The notes beneath the pieces are model-generated. The model searched no databases. It was not told the DNA's origin and saw only the letters and a program-made list of their open reading frames with translations. A stretch of 64,000 nt of DNA from Saccharomonospora sp. NB11 (GTDB taxonomy: Bacteria; Actinomycetota; Actinomycetes; Mycobacteriales; Pseudonocardiaceae): assembly GCF_015910535.1 (NCBI RefSeq), contig NZ_JACBJG010000001.1:372001-436000 (forward strand). The letters run 5' to 3'. Made by a program: the position numbers and the translations under genes. How positions within the stretch are numbered: position 1 is the first letter of the stretch; every line of letters begins with the position of its first letter. Below, one piece after another: positions 34,222 through 43,605 of the stretch.

Positions 34222-34278
34222 TCAGCGCAGCATCACCTGGTCAGCGCAGCGTGACTTACTCAGCGCAGCTTCGAACGA
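34222..34278. repeat. Three direct repeats of TCAGCGCAGC at exact 19-bp spacing
   Basis: TCAGCGCAGC occurs at 34222, 34241 and 34260; the other nine bases of each unit differ. The array lies about 97-153 bp upstream of the carboxypeptidase start and so may be an operator. It is separate from the 21-bp repeat family next to it. Confidence 0.7.
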
Positions 34279-34320
34279 TGCCTCGCGTACGCCAACGACC
34301 TCATGTGCCGTGACGGAAGC

Positions 34321-34545
34321 GCGGACATGCGGCCGCCGGGCACGGGAATGCGGACGGCGGGTGAGAACACGCGCGCGAGGACTGCGGGGCACGCGTGCAG
34401 GAAGTGCGGACGCACGTACGGGAGGTACGGAGGCGCCGACGGCAGGTGCGAACACGCCGACACCCGCTGCGGACACACCGCCGGGAGATGCGGACACGCT
34501 GACGCCCGCTGCGGACACGCCGACGCCAGGCGCGGACACGGAAAA
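34321..34545. repeat. 21-bp tandem repeat, diverged array (locus 3)
   Basis: GCGGACA-like cores occur at 34406, 34427, 34448, 34469, 34490, 34511 and 34532, exactly 21 bp apart; weaker, out-of-phase units extend back to 34321. Orientation matches locus 1. The array lies between the groEL terminator and the carboxypeptidase promoter region. With the 19-bp repeats it accounts for most of the 470-bp gap 34126-34595. Confidence 0.85.
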
Positions 34546-34573
34546 GCCCGGTTCCCTTTCGGGGACCGGGCTT
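34544..34573 (-). terminator. Strong intrinsic terminator of groEL
   Basis: A 13-bp stem (on the plus strand AAGCCCGGTTCCC pairs with GGGGACCGGGCTT, one wobble) with a four-base loop that reads GAAA on the transcribed strand, then TTTTC. It lies 23 bp after the groEL stop. Confidence 0.9.
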
Positions 34574-34595
34574 CTCCGCGCCTATGGGGCTGGAA

Positions 34596-36245
<1,650 letters not shown>

Positions 36246-36355
36246 TCAGGACACGTCCTCGGCCAGGCTCGGTGCCCGCGACGGACGACCAGTTCGGTAT
36301 CGCCGAACATGGCCTCACCGTCCCGACCTTCAGGCGGCGGTCGTCGACCTGCCAC

Positions 36356-36382
36356 CTAGCACTCGACGGTGCCGAGTGCCAA
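36356..36382. promoter_or_regulatory. CIRCE operator 1 (HrcA site) of groEL
   Basis: CTAGCACTC-N9-GAGTGCCAA, 16 of 18 positions matching TTAGCACTC-N9-GAGTGCTAA. A minus-strand promoter TTGGCA-N18-TAGGTG overlaps it. Confidence 0.88.
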
Positions 36383-36390
36383 TTCCGTGT

Positions 36391-36417
36391 TTAGCACTCT
36401 CCCCATGAGAGTGCAAG
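36391..36417. promoter_or_regulatory. CIRCE operator 2 (HrcA site) of groEL
   Basis: TTAGCACTC-N9-GAGTGCAAG: the first half is perfect and the second matches 7 of 9. A possible second minus-strand promoter (TTGCAC-N17-TAAACA) overlaps it, so each CIRCE covers one of two tandem promoters. Confidence 0.85.
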
Positions 36418-36605
36418 CAAGGGGGTCTCCGACCGCCCGATCTCGCCGCCGACACGCCGCCGCCGGACCACCCTGCGTTCAACTGCGACATTGGGGCGCG
36501 CACCCCACCGACGCGGGCCGCGACACCCCCTCACTCCGGTACCCATCCCGCTGGGGCCTCGCTCACTTTGCGACCCACATCACTCCCCAATTGCCCGCTT
36601 TCGAC

Positions 36606-36624
36606 TTAAGTTAGGCTCACCTAT
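36606..36624. promoter_or_regulatory. IdeR/DtxR iron box of the siderophore transporter
   Basis: TTAAGTTAGGCTCACCTAT matches 16 of 19 positions of the IdeR/DtxR consensus TTAGGTTAGGCTAACCTAA. It lies 33 bp upstream of the lipoprotein ATG, in a locally AT-rich stretch, so iron-loaded IdeR should repress the operon. Confidence 0.85.
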
Positions 36625-36656
36625 CTTGAATATTTGATCTTTAGTAGGAGCAAAAG

Positions 36657-37598
36657 ATGCGTGGAAGTCACCGCGGAGGAGCGTTCGTGGCGCTGCTCGC
36701 CGGGCTGGTCGGACTGCTCACCGCCTGCGGTGGCGCGACCGACGCCGAGCCGGGCGAGGGCGCGATCACCGTGGAGCACGCCCAGGGCACGACGTCGCTC
36801 GACGGACCACCGGAGCGCATCGTCGTCCTCGACCTCGGCGTGCTGGAGACTCTCGACGAACTCGGCGTCGAGGGCGTGGTGGGCGTTCCGCAGGTCGCGA
36901 ACCTGCCGGAGCACCTCGCCGAGTACGGCTCCGACGACTACACGAAGGTCGGCAGCTTGAAGGAACCCGACTTCGAGCAGGTCAACGCACTCGAACCGGA
37001 TCTCGTCATCGTGGCGGGCCGGTCTGCGCCCGCCTACGGCGAGCTGTCCGAGATCGCTCCCACGGTCGACCTCACCGTCGACACCACGGACTTCCTCGCC
37101 GGCGCGACCGAGCGCATCGAGACGCTCGGCTCGCTGTTCGGCAAGGAGGACGCGGTGCAGGACCGGCTTTCCGCACTGGCCGCGCGCGCCGACGAGATCG
37201 CCTCGTCGGGCGCCGACAAGACCGGACTCGTCGTCCTCACCACGGGCGGCAAGATGAGCGCGTACGGCCCCGGCTCCCGGTTCGGCATCGTCTACGACGA
37301 CCTCGGGGTGCGGCCCGCCGTGGCCGGGCTGTCCGCCGAGACCCACGGCGATGCGATCTCGGCGGAGTTCATCGCCGACGCCGACCCAGACCTGCTGTTC
37401 GTGATCGACCGGGACTCCGCCATCGGCGAGGCCGGTCAGTCGGCGAAGCAGGTGCTCGACAACGCGCTCGTGAACGGAACCACCGCCGCCAGGTCGGGCG
37501 GCATCGTCCACCTCGACCCGACTCAGTGGTACCTGACCTCCAACGGCTTGTCCTCGCTGGAGTCGATGGTCGAGGCCGTCGGGGACAGCGTGGCGTGA
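36657..37598 (+). CDS. Iron-siderophore ABC transporter substrate-binding lipoprotein (YclQ/FatB-like)
   Basis: A 313-residue lipoprotein with signal and lipobox GLLTAC (Cys near 25). The class III solute-binding fold shows RIVVLDLGVLETLDELGVEG at the start and DFEQVNALEPDLVIVAGRSA in the middle. It resembles the petrobactin/catecholate-type YclQ/FatB group, but the ligand is not proven. The start ATG follows TAGGAG. First gene of a four-gene operon, each gene coupled to the next by a 4-bp overlap, behind an IdeR box. Confidence 0.92.
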   Translation: MRGSHRGGAFVALLAGLVGLLTACGGATDAEPGEGAITVEHAQGTTSLDGPPERIVVLDLGVLETLDELGVEGVVGVPQVANLPEHLAEYGSDDYTKVGSLKEPDFEQVNALEPDLVIVAGRSAPAYGELSEIAPTVDLTVDTTDFLAGATERIETLGSLFGKEDAVQDRLSALAARADEIASSGADKTGLVVLTTGGKMSAYGPGSRFGIVYDDLGVRPAVAGLSAETHGDAISAEFIADADPDLLFVIDRDSAIGEAGQSAKQVLDNALVNGTTAARSGGIVHLDPTQWYLTSNGLSSLESMVEAVGDSVA

Positions 37599-38614
37599 CC
37601 ACGTCGACCACCCCGGCCGACCGGGCGCGGCGGAGCGGGCGAGTCGGCCCGGTCCGCCGCCGCCACGTCGCGCTCGCACTGGCGCTGCTCGCAGCGGCGG
37701 CCTTCGGCTCGCTGTTCGTCGGCGTCACCGAACTGACTCCCGCGGGTCTGCTCGCGGGCGACGAACGACAGCTCACGGTGCTGTGGGAGTCGAGACTGCC
37801 CCGGCTGGCCGCGATTCTGCTGGCCGGTTCGGCATTGAGCGTCGCGGGCCTGGTGATGATGAGCCTGACCCGCAACCGGTTCGTCACGCCGTCGACGGCG
37901 GGTACCGCGGAGTCGGCCTCGCTGGGGGTTCTCGTCGCCACCGTGTTCTTCGGCGCGGAGGCCGTCGGCGTGAAGATGGCGGTCGCGACCGGGTTCGCCC
38001 TGCTCGGGACGGCGCTGTTCTTGGCACTGCTACGGCGGTTGACCTTCGCCGACATCATCGTGGTGCCGCTCGTGGGCATCATGTTCGGCGGCGTGATCTC
38101 CGCGCTCACCACGTTCTTCGCCTACCGTGCCGACCTGTTGCAGACGCTCGCGGCGTGGACGAGCGGGGAGTTCTCGGCCGTCCTCAAAGGACGGTACGAG
38201 CTGTTGTGGCTCACCGGTGCGGCCGCCGTGTTGACGTACCTGTTCGCCGACCGCTTCACCCTCGCCGGACTCGGCCGCGACTTCGCGGTGAACCTCGGCG
38301 TCCGCTACGACCGCGTGGTCACCACGGGGCTCGTGCTGGTCTCGGTCATCACCGCCGTCGTCGTGGTGACGGTGGGCAACATCCCGTTCCTCGGCCTCGT
38401 CGTGCCGAACCTCGTCACTCTGGTGCTCGGCGACAACCTGCGGCGCGTCCTGCCGGTCACCGCGCTCGCCGGAGCGTTCTTCGTGCTGTGCTGCGACGTC
38501 GTCGGCCGGACCGTGCGCCATCCGTACGAGATCCCCGTCGAGACCATCGCGGGCGTCGTCGGCGGCGCGCTCTTCGTGTACCTGGTGCTGCGCTCCCGCA
38601 GGAGAGTCGCATGA
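37595..38614 (+). CDS. Iron-siderophore ABC transporter permease 1 (YclN-like, FecCD family)
   Basis: A 339-residue FecCD-type permease with about eight to nine hydrophobic segments. RLPRLAAILLAGSALSVAGL and the NRFVTPSTAG block are typical of YclN. VGNIPFLGLVVPNLV is the conserved motif near the ATPase contact. GTG 37595 overlaps the lipoprotein stop (GTGA); an earlier in-frame start would lie inside that gene without a Shine-Dalgarno. Forms a heterodimeric channel with the next gene product. Confidence 0.92.
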   Translation: MTTSTTPADRARRSGRVGPVRRRHVALALALLAAAAFGSLFVGVTELTPAGLLAGDERQLTVLWESRLPRLAAILLAGSALSVAGLVMMSLTRNRFVTPSTAGTAESASLGVLVATVFFGAEAVGVKMAVATGFALLGTALFLALLRRLTFADIIVVPLVGIMFGGVISALTTFFAYRADLLQTLAAWTSGEFSAVLKGRYELLWLTGAAAVLTYLFADRFTLAGLGRDFAVNLGVRYDRVVTTGLVLVSVITAVVVVTVGNIPFLGLVVPNLVTLVLGDNLRRVLPVTALAGAFFVLCCDVVGRTVRHPYEIPVETIAGVVGGALFVYLVLRSRRRVA

Positions 38615-39588
38615 CCGTCGCTCACACCCGAGACGTACGCCGGCAACGCCGCGTCCTCGGCATCCTCCTGGCCGTGGCCCTGGCCGCGGCGGTGGCGTTC
38701 TGCGTCGTCGGGCTCACCGGCAACCTCGAGTACGCGTTGCGCATCCGCCTGCGCCGGGTCCTCGCCATGACGGTGGTCGGCGTGGCCGTCGGCTACTCCA
38801 GCGTGCTGTTCCAGACCGTCACGAACAACCGCATCCTCACCCCGCAGATCATGGGGTTCGACTCGTTGTTCGTGCTCGTCCAGACGCTGATCGTGTACTT
38901 CGCCGGGGCGATGACGTTGAGCAGCGCCGACCCGCGTGCGCTGTTCGTGCTCCAGGCGGGCGTGATGATCGTGTTCGCCCTCGCCCTGCACCGCTGGCTG
39001 TTCGACCGCGACGGCCGCGACCTCTACCTGCTCGTCCTCGTCGGCGTCATCTTCGGGACGCTGTTCTCCAGTCTGTCGTCGCTGGCCTCACGGCTGATCA
39101 ATCCCAACGACTTCGTGACACTGCAGGACAGCCTCTTCGCGAGCTTCAACTCCGTCGACGAGAGCCTGCTGGCCTTCTCCACGGTCGTGCTCGTGGTGCT
39201 GTGCGGGCTCGGCACCCGGCTGTTCCGCAGGCTCGACGTCGTGTCGCTCGGCCGGGACACGGCGATCGGGTTGGGGGTCGACCACCGGTCGGTGGTCAAC
39301 CGCAGCCTGATGATCGTCGCGGTGTTGGTCTCGGTGTCCACCGCACTCGTCGGTCCCGTCGCCTTCCTCGGCGTGCTCGTGGCGAACCTCGCGCGGCAAC
39401 TGACCCGCACGTTCCGGCACGCCGTCGTCGTTCCCGCCGCCTCGCTGCTTGCCGTGGCCACGCTGACGGTGGGTCAGCTTGTGCTGGAGCGCGTGCTCGG
39501 CACCGACACCGCCCTCAGCGTGGTCGTCAACTTCGGCGGTGGTCTGTACTTCATCGCCCTGCTCGTCCGGGAGTCCACACGACGATGA
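38611..39588 (+). CDS. Iron-siderophore ABC transporter permease 2 (YclO-like, FecCD family)
   Basis: A 325-residue permease with TNNRILTPQIMGFDSLFVL, the YclO-type signature, and VGPVAFLGVLVANLARQ near the C terminus. ATG 38611 overlaps the stop of permease 1 (ATGA). The same frame stays open far upstream through permease 1, but that part is Arg-rich noise. Membrane partner of permease 1. Confidence 0.92.
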   Translation: MTVAHTRDVRRQRRVLGILLAVALAAAVAFCVVGLTGNLEYALRIRLRRVLAMTVVGVAVGYSSVLFQTVTNNRILTPQIMGFDSLFVLVQTLIVYFAGAMTLSSADPRALFVLQAGVMIVFALALHRWLFDRDGRDLYLLVLVGVIFGTLFSSLSSLASRLINPNDFVTLQDSLFASFNSVDESLLAFSTVVLVVLCGLGTRLFRRLDVVSLGRDTAIGLGVDHRSVVNRSLMIVAVLVSVSTALVGPVAFLGVLVANLARQLTRTFRHAVVVPAASLLAVATLTVGQLVLERVLGTDTALSVVVNFGGGLYFIALLVRESTRR

Positions 39589-40343
39589 TCCAACTCGACG
39601 GAGTCACCAAGCGGTACGGCGACACGACCGTCGTCGACGACGTGTCACTGACCATCCCCTCCGGTGGTGTCACGTCCGTCGTCGGCGCCAACGGCGCGGG
39701 CAAGTCGACCCTGCTGTCGCTCATGAGTCGCCTGTCGAAGCCCGACGCGGGGACCATCACGGTGGCCGGTCTGGACGTCGCCACCACGCCCACGGAGGAC
39801 CTCGCCAAGCGCCTCGCCGTGCTACGCCAGGAGAACCACACCGCTGTGCGGCTCACCGTTCGTGAACTGGTCGCGTTCGGACGGTTCCCTCACTCGGGAG
39901 GTCGGCTGGGCCCGACCGACCACGACGTCATCGACGACGCCGTCGGCTACTTCGAGCTCACCGAGTTCGCCGACCGCCCCCTGGACACTCTCTCGGGCGG
40001 GCAACGGCAACGCGCCCACATCGCGATGGTGCTGTGCCAGAGCACCGACTACGTGTTGCTCGACGAGCCGCTGAACAACCTCGACATGCGGCACTCGGTG
40101 CAGATCATGCGCCGCCTGCGACGGATGGCCGACGACTACGGCAAGACCGTGGTGCTCGTGGTGCACGACATCAACTTCGCGGCCCGGTACTCCGACCGCG
40201 TCGTCGCCATGCGGGACGGGGCGGTGGTCGCGCACGGCGGCGTCGCCGACGTCATGACCACCGACGTGCTCCGCACCGTGTTCGACCTCGACATCCCGGT
40301 GCACGACGTCGGCGGGCGCCGCATCGGCGACTTCTACGGCTGA
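39585..40343 (+). CDS. Iron-siderophore ABC transporter ATP-binding protein (YclP/FecE-like)
   Basis: A 252-residue ABC ATPase: Walker A GANGAGKST, signature LSGGQRQRA, Walker B YVLLDEP and switch LVVHDIN. The ATG overlaps the permease stop (ATGA). Last gene of the IdeR-controlled operon; its stop lies 10 bp from that of the convergent protein kinase gene. Confidence 0.94.
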   Translation: MIQLDGVTKRYGDTTVVDDVSLTIPSGGVTSVVGANGAGKSTLLSLMSRLSKPDAGTITVAGLDVATTPTEDLAKRLAVLRQENHTAVRLTVRELVAFGRFPHSGGRLGPTDHDVIDDAVGYFELTEFADRPLDTLSGGQRQRAHIAMVLCQSTDYVLLDEPLNNLDMRHSVQIMRRLRRMADDYGKTVVLVVHDINFAARYSDRVVAMRDGAVVAHGGVADVMTTDVLRTVFDLDIPVHDVGGRRIGDFYG

Positions 40344-40352
40344 TCCGCGACC

Positions 40353-41783
40353 TCAGCCCGGCACGATCGGGATGGACGTCGGCGGGAGCTGGTTGGTGGC
40401 ACCACCGTCGACACCATCGCCTCCGGGCCCGATCGGGATGGACGGGATCGACGAGTTCTGGGTCGGCGGAGCCTGGTCGCCCCCGTCGCCGTCCTCGTCG
40501 CCACCGGTCGTGAGCAGCACGACGGTGAGCACGCCCGCACCGACGAGCACCAACGCTGCCAGCGCCCACACCCACCACGGCGTCGACCGTTTGGCGGGCG
40601 GCTGCCCGAACTGCTGTGGAGGCCGCGGGTATCCGCCCGGCTGCGCGGGCATCGGCGAACCGTGCGGCGGAGTGCCGTACGGCGAGGACATCGGGTGCTG
40701 CGCACCCATCGGCGGCGCGCCGAACGGCTGCTGCCCCGGGTGCGGCTGCTGCGGTTGCGGAGGGACCCTCGGAGGTTGTTGCGCCGGGTAGCCGCCCATC
40801 GGCGATTGCGGCGCCCCGAACTGACCGGCGCCGGGCTGTGGTGCCTGTGGCGTGCCGGGCGTGCCCTGCTGACCACCGAACTGTTGCACCGGTGTCCCTT
40901 CTCCCGTTCGAGCCTGCCCCTGCCGCGGGGACTCCGCACCGCTCTCCAGCGCCTTGCGCGCCGCCGCGATCAGTTCGACGCAGTTGGCGTACCGCGCGTC
41001 CGGAGTCTTCGCCATGCCCTTGCGCACCACGTCGTCGATCGTGGCGGGCAGGGACGACACGGCCTGCGACACCGACGGCACCTCACCGCTGAGGTGCCCC
41101 TTGATCACCGTCTGGACGTCGCCCTTGAACGGGGGCTGACCCGTGAGGCAGGCGAACAACATACAGGCCAAGGCGTACTGGTCGGTGCGACCGTCCAGAG
41201 GCTCACCGCGCAGATGTTCCGGAGCCGCGTACGTCGGCGACCCCAGGAAGTCACCACTGCGCGTCCGGTGGCCGGTGGTTCCCCGGCGGGTCAGACCGAA
41301 GTCGGCGATGTAGACGTGTTCGCGGGCCGACTCGCGACTGGTGACGAGGACGTTGGCCGGCTTGACGTCGAGATGGACGAGGCCGCGCTCGTGCAGCGTG
41401 TCGAGTGCGTCCGCGACCTGGTCGAGCAGTCCCAGCGCCCGTCCGGGTTCCATCGGGCTGGCCGAGATGAGGCTCGCCAGGTCGGAGCCGTCGACGAGCC
41501 GCATGGCGATGTAGAGCATCCCGTCGAGCTCGCCGAAGTCGTACAGCGGCACGATGTTCGCGTGATCGATCGCCGAGGTGTTGCGTGCCTCGTCGACGAA
41601 TCTCTCCCGGAACTCGGCGTCGGCACCGAGGTGCTCGCCGATCACCTTGAGTGCCACCTTGCGCCCTAGGCGCACATCGGTGGCCCGATACATCACGCTC
41701 ATGCCACCTCGGCCGAGCACCCCGTCGATGCGGTAGTTGCCCAGCCGCCGACCCGTCAGGTCGGCCGACTCCTCGCCTGCCAC
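40353..41783 (-). CDS. Membrane-anchored Ser/Thr protein kinase with non-RD catalytic loop
   Basis: A 476-residue PknB-type kinase. Glycine loop LGRGGMSVMY (near 23), catalytic Lys in VALKVIG, catalytic loop HLDVKPANVL and DFG in IADFGLTRR. The usual HRD arginine is replaced by Leu (HLD), which makes it a non-RD kinase whose activation may not need loop phosphorylation. Residues 280-400 are Pro/Gln/Gly-rich. One membrane segment (WWVWALAALVLVGAGVLTVV, near 405-425) and a 50-residue extracytoplasmic Pro/Gly/Ser tail follow. There is no PASTA domain. TAGGCT lies seven bases before the GTG, so translation is probably leaderless. Confidence 0.93.
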   Translation of the reverse strand: MAGEESADLTGRRLGNYRIDGVLGRGGMSVMYRATDVRLGRKVALKVIGEHLGADAEFRERFVDEARNTSAIDHANIVPLYDFGELDGMLYIAMRLVDGSDLASLISASPMEPGRALGLLDQVADALDTLHERGLVHLDVKPANVLVTSRESAREHVYIADFGLTRRGTTGHRTRSGDFLGSPTYAAPEHLRGEPLDGRTDQYALACMLFACLTGQPPFKGDVQTVIKGHLSGEVPSVSQAVSSLPATIDDVVRKGMAKTPDARYANCVELIAAARKALESGAESPRQGQARTGEGTPVQQFGGQQGTPGTPQAPQPGAGQFGAPQSPMGGYPAQQPPRVPPQPQQPHPGQQPFGAPPMGAQHPMSSPYGTPPHGSPMPAQPGGYPRPPQQFGQPPAKRSTPWWVWALAALVLVGAGVLTVVLLTTGGDEDGDGGDQAPPTQNSSIPSIPIGPGGDGVDGGATNQLPPTSIPIVPG

Positions 41784-41790
41784 AGAGCGC

Positions 41791-41796
41791 AGCCTA
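41791..41796 (-). promoter_or_regulatory. Candidate -10 TAGGCT for the Ser/Thr kinase
   Basis: TAGGCT on the minus strand, then seven bases and GTG 41783, with no Shine-Dalgarno. Confidence 0.45.
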
Positions 41797-41867
41797 ACGT
41801 CTGCACCTCGGCCCCGGTGCCCGTGTCCGCGTGGACGCGAACCAGGCGTGCCGGAGCCGAACCGCAG

Positions 41868-42074
41868 CTACGAGACCTTGCGGACGTCCGCGGCCTGGCT
41901 ACGTCCGTCCCGCCCGGCCGTGATCTCGAACTCCACCCGGTCGCCCTCGTCGAGGGTCCGGAAACCCTCCGCCTGGATGGCGGAGTAGTGTACGAACACA
42001 TCGGGTCCCTCCGGGGACTCGATGAACCCGTAGCCCTTTTCCGCGTTGAACCACTTGACCGTGCCGACAGCCAC
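41868..42074 (-). CDS. Cold-shock domain protein (CspA family)
   Basis: A 68-residue single cold-shock domain. RNP1 KGYGFI and RNP2-like VFVHYSAI are intact, and [15 protein letters not shown] is the classic opening. These proteins bind single-stranded RNA/DNA and melt structure. GTG 42074 with AGGAGG upstream is preferred over longer frames. The gap 42075-42253 holds no other gene. Confidence 0.95.
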   Translation of the reverse strand: MAVGTVKWFNAEKGYGFIESPEGPDVFVHYSAIQAEGFRTLDEGDRVEFEITAGRDGRSQAADVRKVS

Positions 42075-42253
42075 GGCGTCCTCCTCGTGCCAAATCAAAC
42101 GCGGACAGTCGGTGCCTGCCGCGCCCCAAGCGACGATCACGCTACCCGAAGAATGCGCTGGAGCAATGGGCAATTCGCGGTAAATACGCGCTGTGAGCGC
42201 CCCCGGATCGCCCGCCCCGACGACGGTCGGTGACGCCCGGGGAAGGCGGCGAC

Positions 42254-42847
42254 TCAGCTCCGCGGCCTGGTCTGCACCAGCACCGTGCCCGGCCCGGCGA
42301 CGTCCAACGCCAACCCCTCACCGGTCTTGATCGACTGCGGTTCGGCCGGGTCGAGAGCCCGCAACCGCACCTGCACGGTGTCCGGATAGGCCAGCACGAA
42401 CAGCGGGTTGACGGTCACCACCTCGCCCGCCTTCAGCGTCAAGGCGTCCACCGGACCACGGGAGGCGAACACGAGCGGGCCGACCCCGCTGTAGTGCTTG
42501 AGGAATCCGGAGTCGCCGCCGAACAGCGTTTGGTGAGCGGGCCACGGGTGGTCCTGCCGGACGGTGGCGGGCCTCGACAGCACCGCATTCGACGCCACCG
42601 ACCAACCCACCTGTCCGGTCAGCTCCAACGGGTACACGTCGCCGGGCTCCTTGGGCGCGAGGTCGAGCCAGCCGCCCTGCGCGGGCGCGGTGAAGATCGC
42701 GAGACCACGGCTCTTGCCCCGCCGGGTCCGCGACACCCCGAAGCTGTGGGCCAGCACCGTGTCCGGGTGCGCCTCCACGGCTTCCCCGGCGGAGAGCACG
42801 ACGCGGGCGACGCCGAACGCGGGCGTGTGTCGAGTGTTGATGCGCAT
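42254..42847 (-). CDS. AIM24-family protein, paralogue 1
   Basis: A 197-residue AIM24-type beta-sandwich protein ([40 protein letters not shown]). The family function is unknown in bacteria. ATG 42847 matches the domain start; upstream extension is antisense noise. It lies 5 bp after paralogue 2 and is likely co-transcribed with it. Confidence 0.85.
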   Translation of the reverse strand: MRINTRHTPAFGVARVVLSAGEAVEAHPDTVLAHSFGVSRTRRGKSRGLAIFTAPAQGGWLDLAPKEPGDVYPLELTGQVGWSVASNAVLSRPATVRQDHPWPAHQTLFGGDSGFLKHYSGVGPLVFASRGPVDALTLKAGEVVTVNPLFVLAYPDTVQVRLRALDPAEPQSIKTGEGLALDVAGPGTVLVQTRPRS

Positions 42848-42852
42848 CCGGG

Positions 42853-43530
42853 TTACCGGGACGGCATCCGGGCGATCAGCCAGCTCACCAACGCGTCCGG
42901 ATTCCGCGTCTGCGTCAGGACCTGGCCCGGGCCCGCGAAGTCGAAGACCAAGCCCTCGCCGCTCTTCAACGACTGGACGACGCCCTGCGAGACCTTGCGC
43001 AGTTGCGTCTGGACGGTGTCGGCGTAGGCGACCACGTGGCCGGAGTCGATCGTCACGTACTCGCCGGGCTGGAGGTTGACCACGTCGATGGCGCCGTAAC
43101 ACGAGACGACGAGCTGGCCCTGTCCCTGCGCGTGGGTGAGGAACCCACCCTCACCGCCGAACAGGTTCGAGAACCCGCCCCACCTCGTCTCCAGGTTGAT
43201 GCCGTGCGAGTTGGCGAGCCACGACCCCCGCGTGACGCACCAGCCGACACGGCCGTCCATCTCGATCACCCGCAGGTCGCCCGGAAGTCCGCCGGCGACG
43301 TCGACCCAACCACCGTTGGGTGGCGCCGTGTAGGTGGACACGAACAGCGACTCGCCGCCCAGCAGCGCACGACCCAGGCCCTTCATCACGCCCCCCTGCG
43401 TGTTGGCCTGCACGTGCATGCCGTAGCTGGTCGCCACCATCGCGCCGGCCTCCACCTGCGCGGGCTCGTGCGGAGCGAGCAGCAGCCTCGCGACGGCGAA
43501 CGACGGCTGGTGACGTATCTGTACCTGCAC
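42853..43530 (-). CDS. AIM24-family protein, paralogue 2
   Basis: A 225-residue AIM24 protein with HVVAYADTVQTQLRKVS and SLKSGEGLVFDFAGPGQVLT, the same blocks as paralogue 1. GLGRALLGGESLFVSTYTA is the family core. GTG 43530 follows GGAGG with a five-base spacer. A 619-codon frame upstream is a shadow of moeA. It diverges from moeA; whether they share control is unknown. Confidence 0.88.
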   Translation of the reverse strand: MQVQIRHQPSFAVARLLLAPHEPAQVEAGAMVATSYGMHVQANTQGGVMKGLGRALLGGESLFVSTYTAPPNGGWVDVAGGLPGDLRVIEMDGRVGWCVTRGSWLANSHGINLETRWGGFSNLFGGEGGFLTHAQGQGQLVVSCYGAIDVVNLQPGEYVTIDSGHVVAYADTVQTQLRKVSQGVVQSLKSGEGLVFDFAGPGQVLTQTRNPDALVSWLIARMPSR

Positions 43531-43605
43531 TGCGGCCTCCCCTGTCCGTGCAACCTGCGCGCGGTGAAGTTTGGCACGAGCCCACCGGACGGTGAGGATG
43601 GTCTG

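Noticed and set aside
34126..34595. groES or another small gene downstream of groEL
   Set aside because: The gap is filled by repeats and a terminator; no GroES-like sequence in any frame.
37783..39588. 601-codon permease
   Set aside because: The first 276 codons are an Arg-rich shadow of permease 1; ATG 38611 is the real start.
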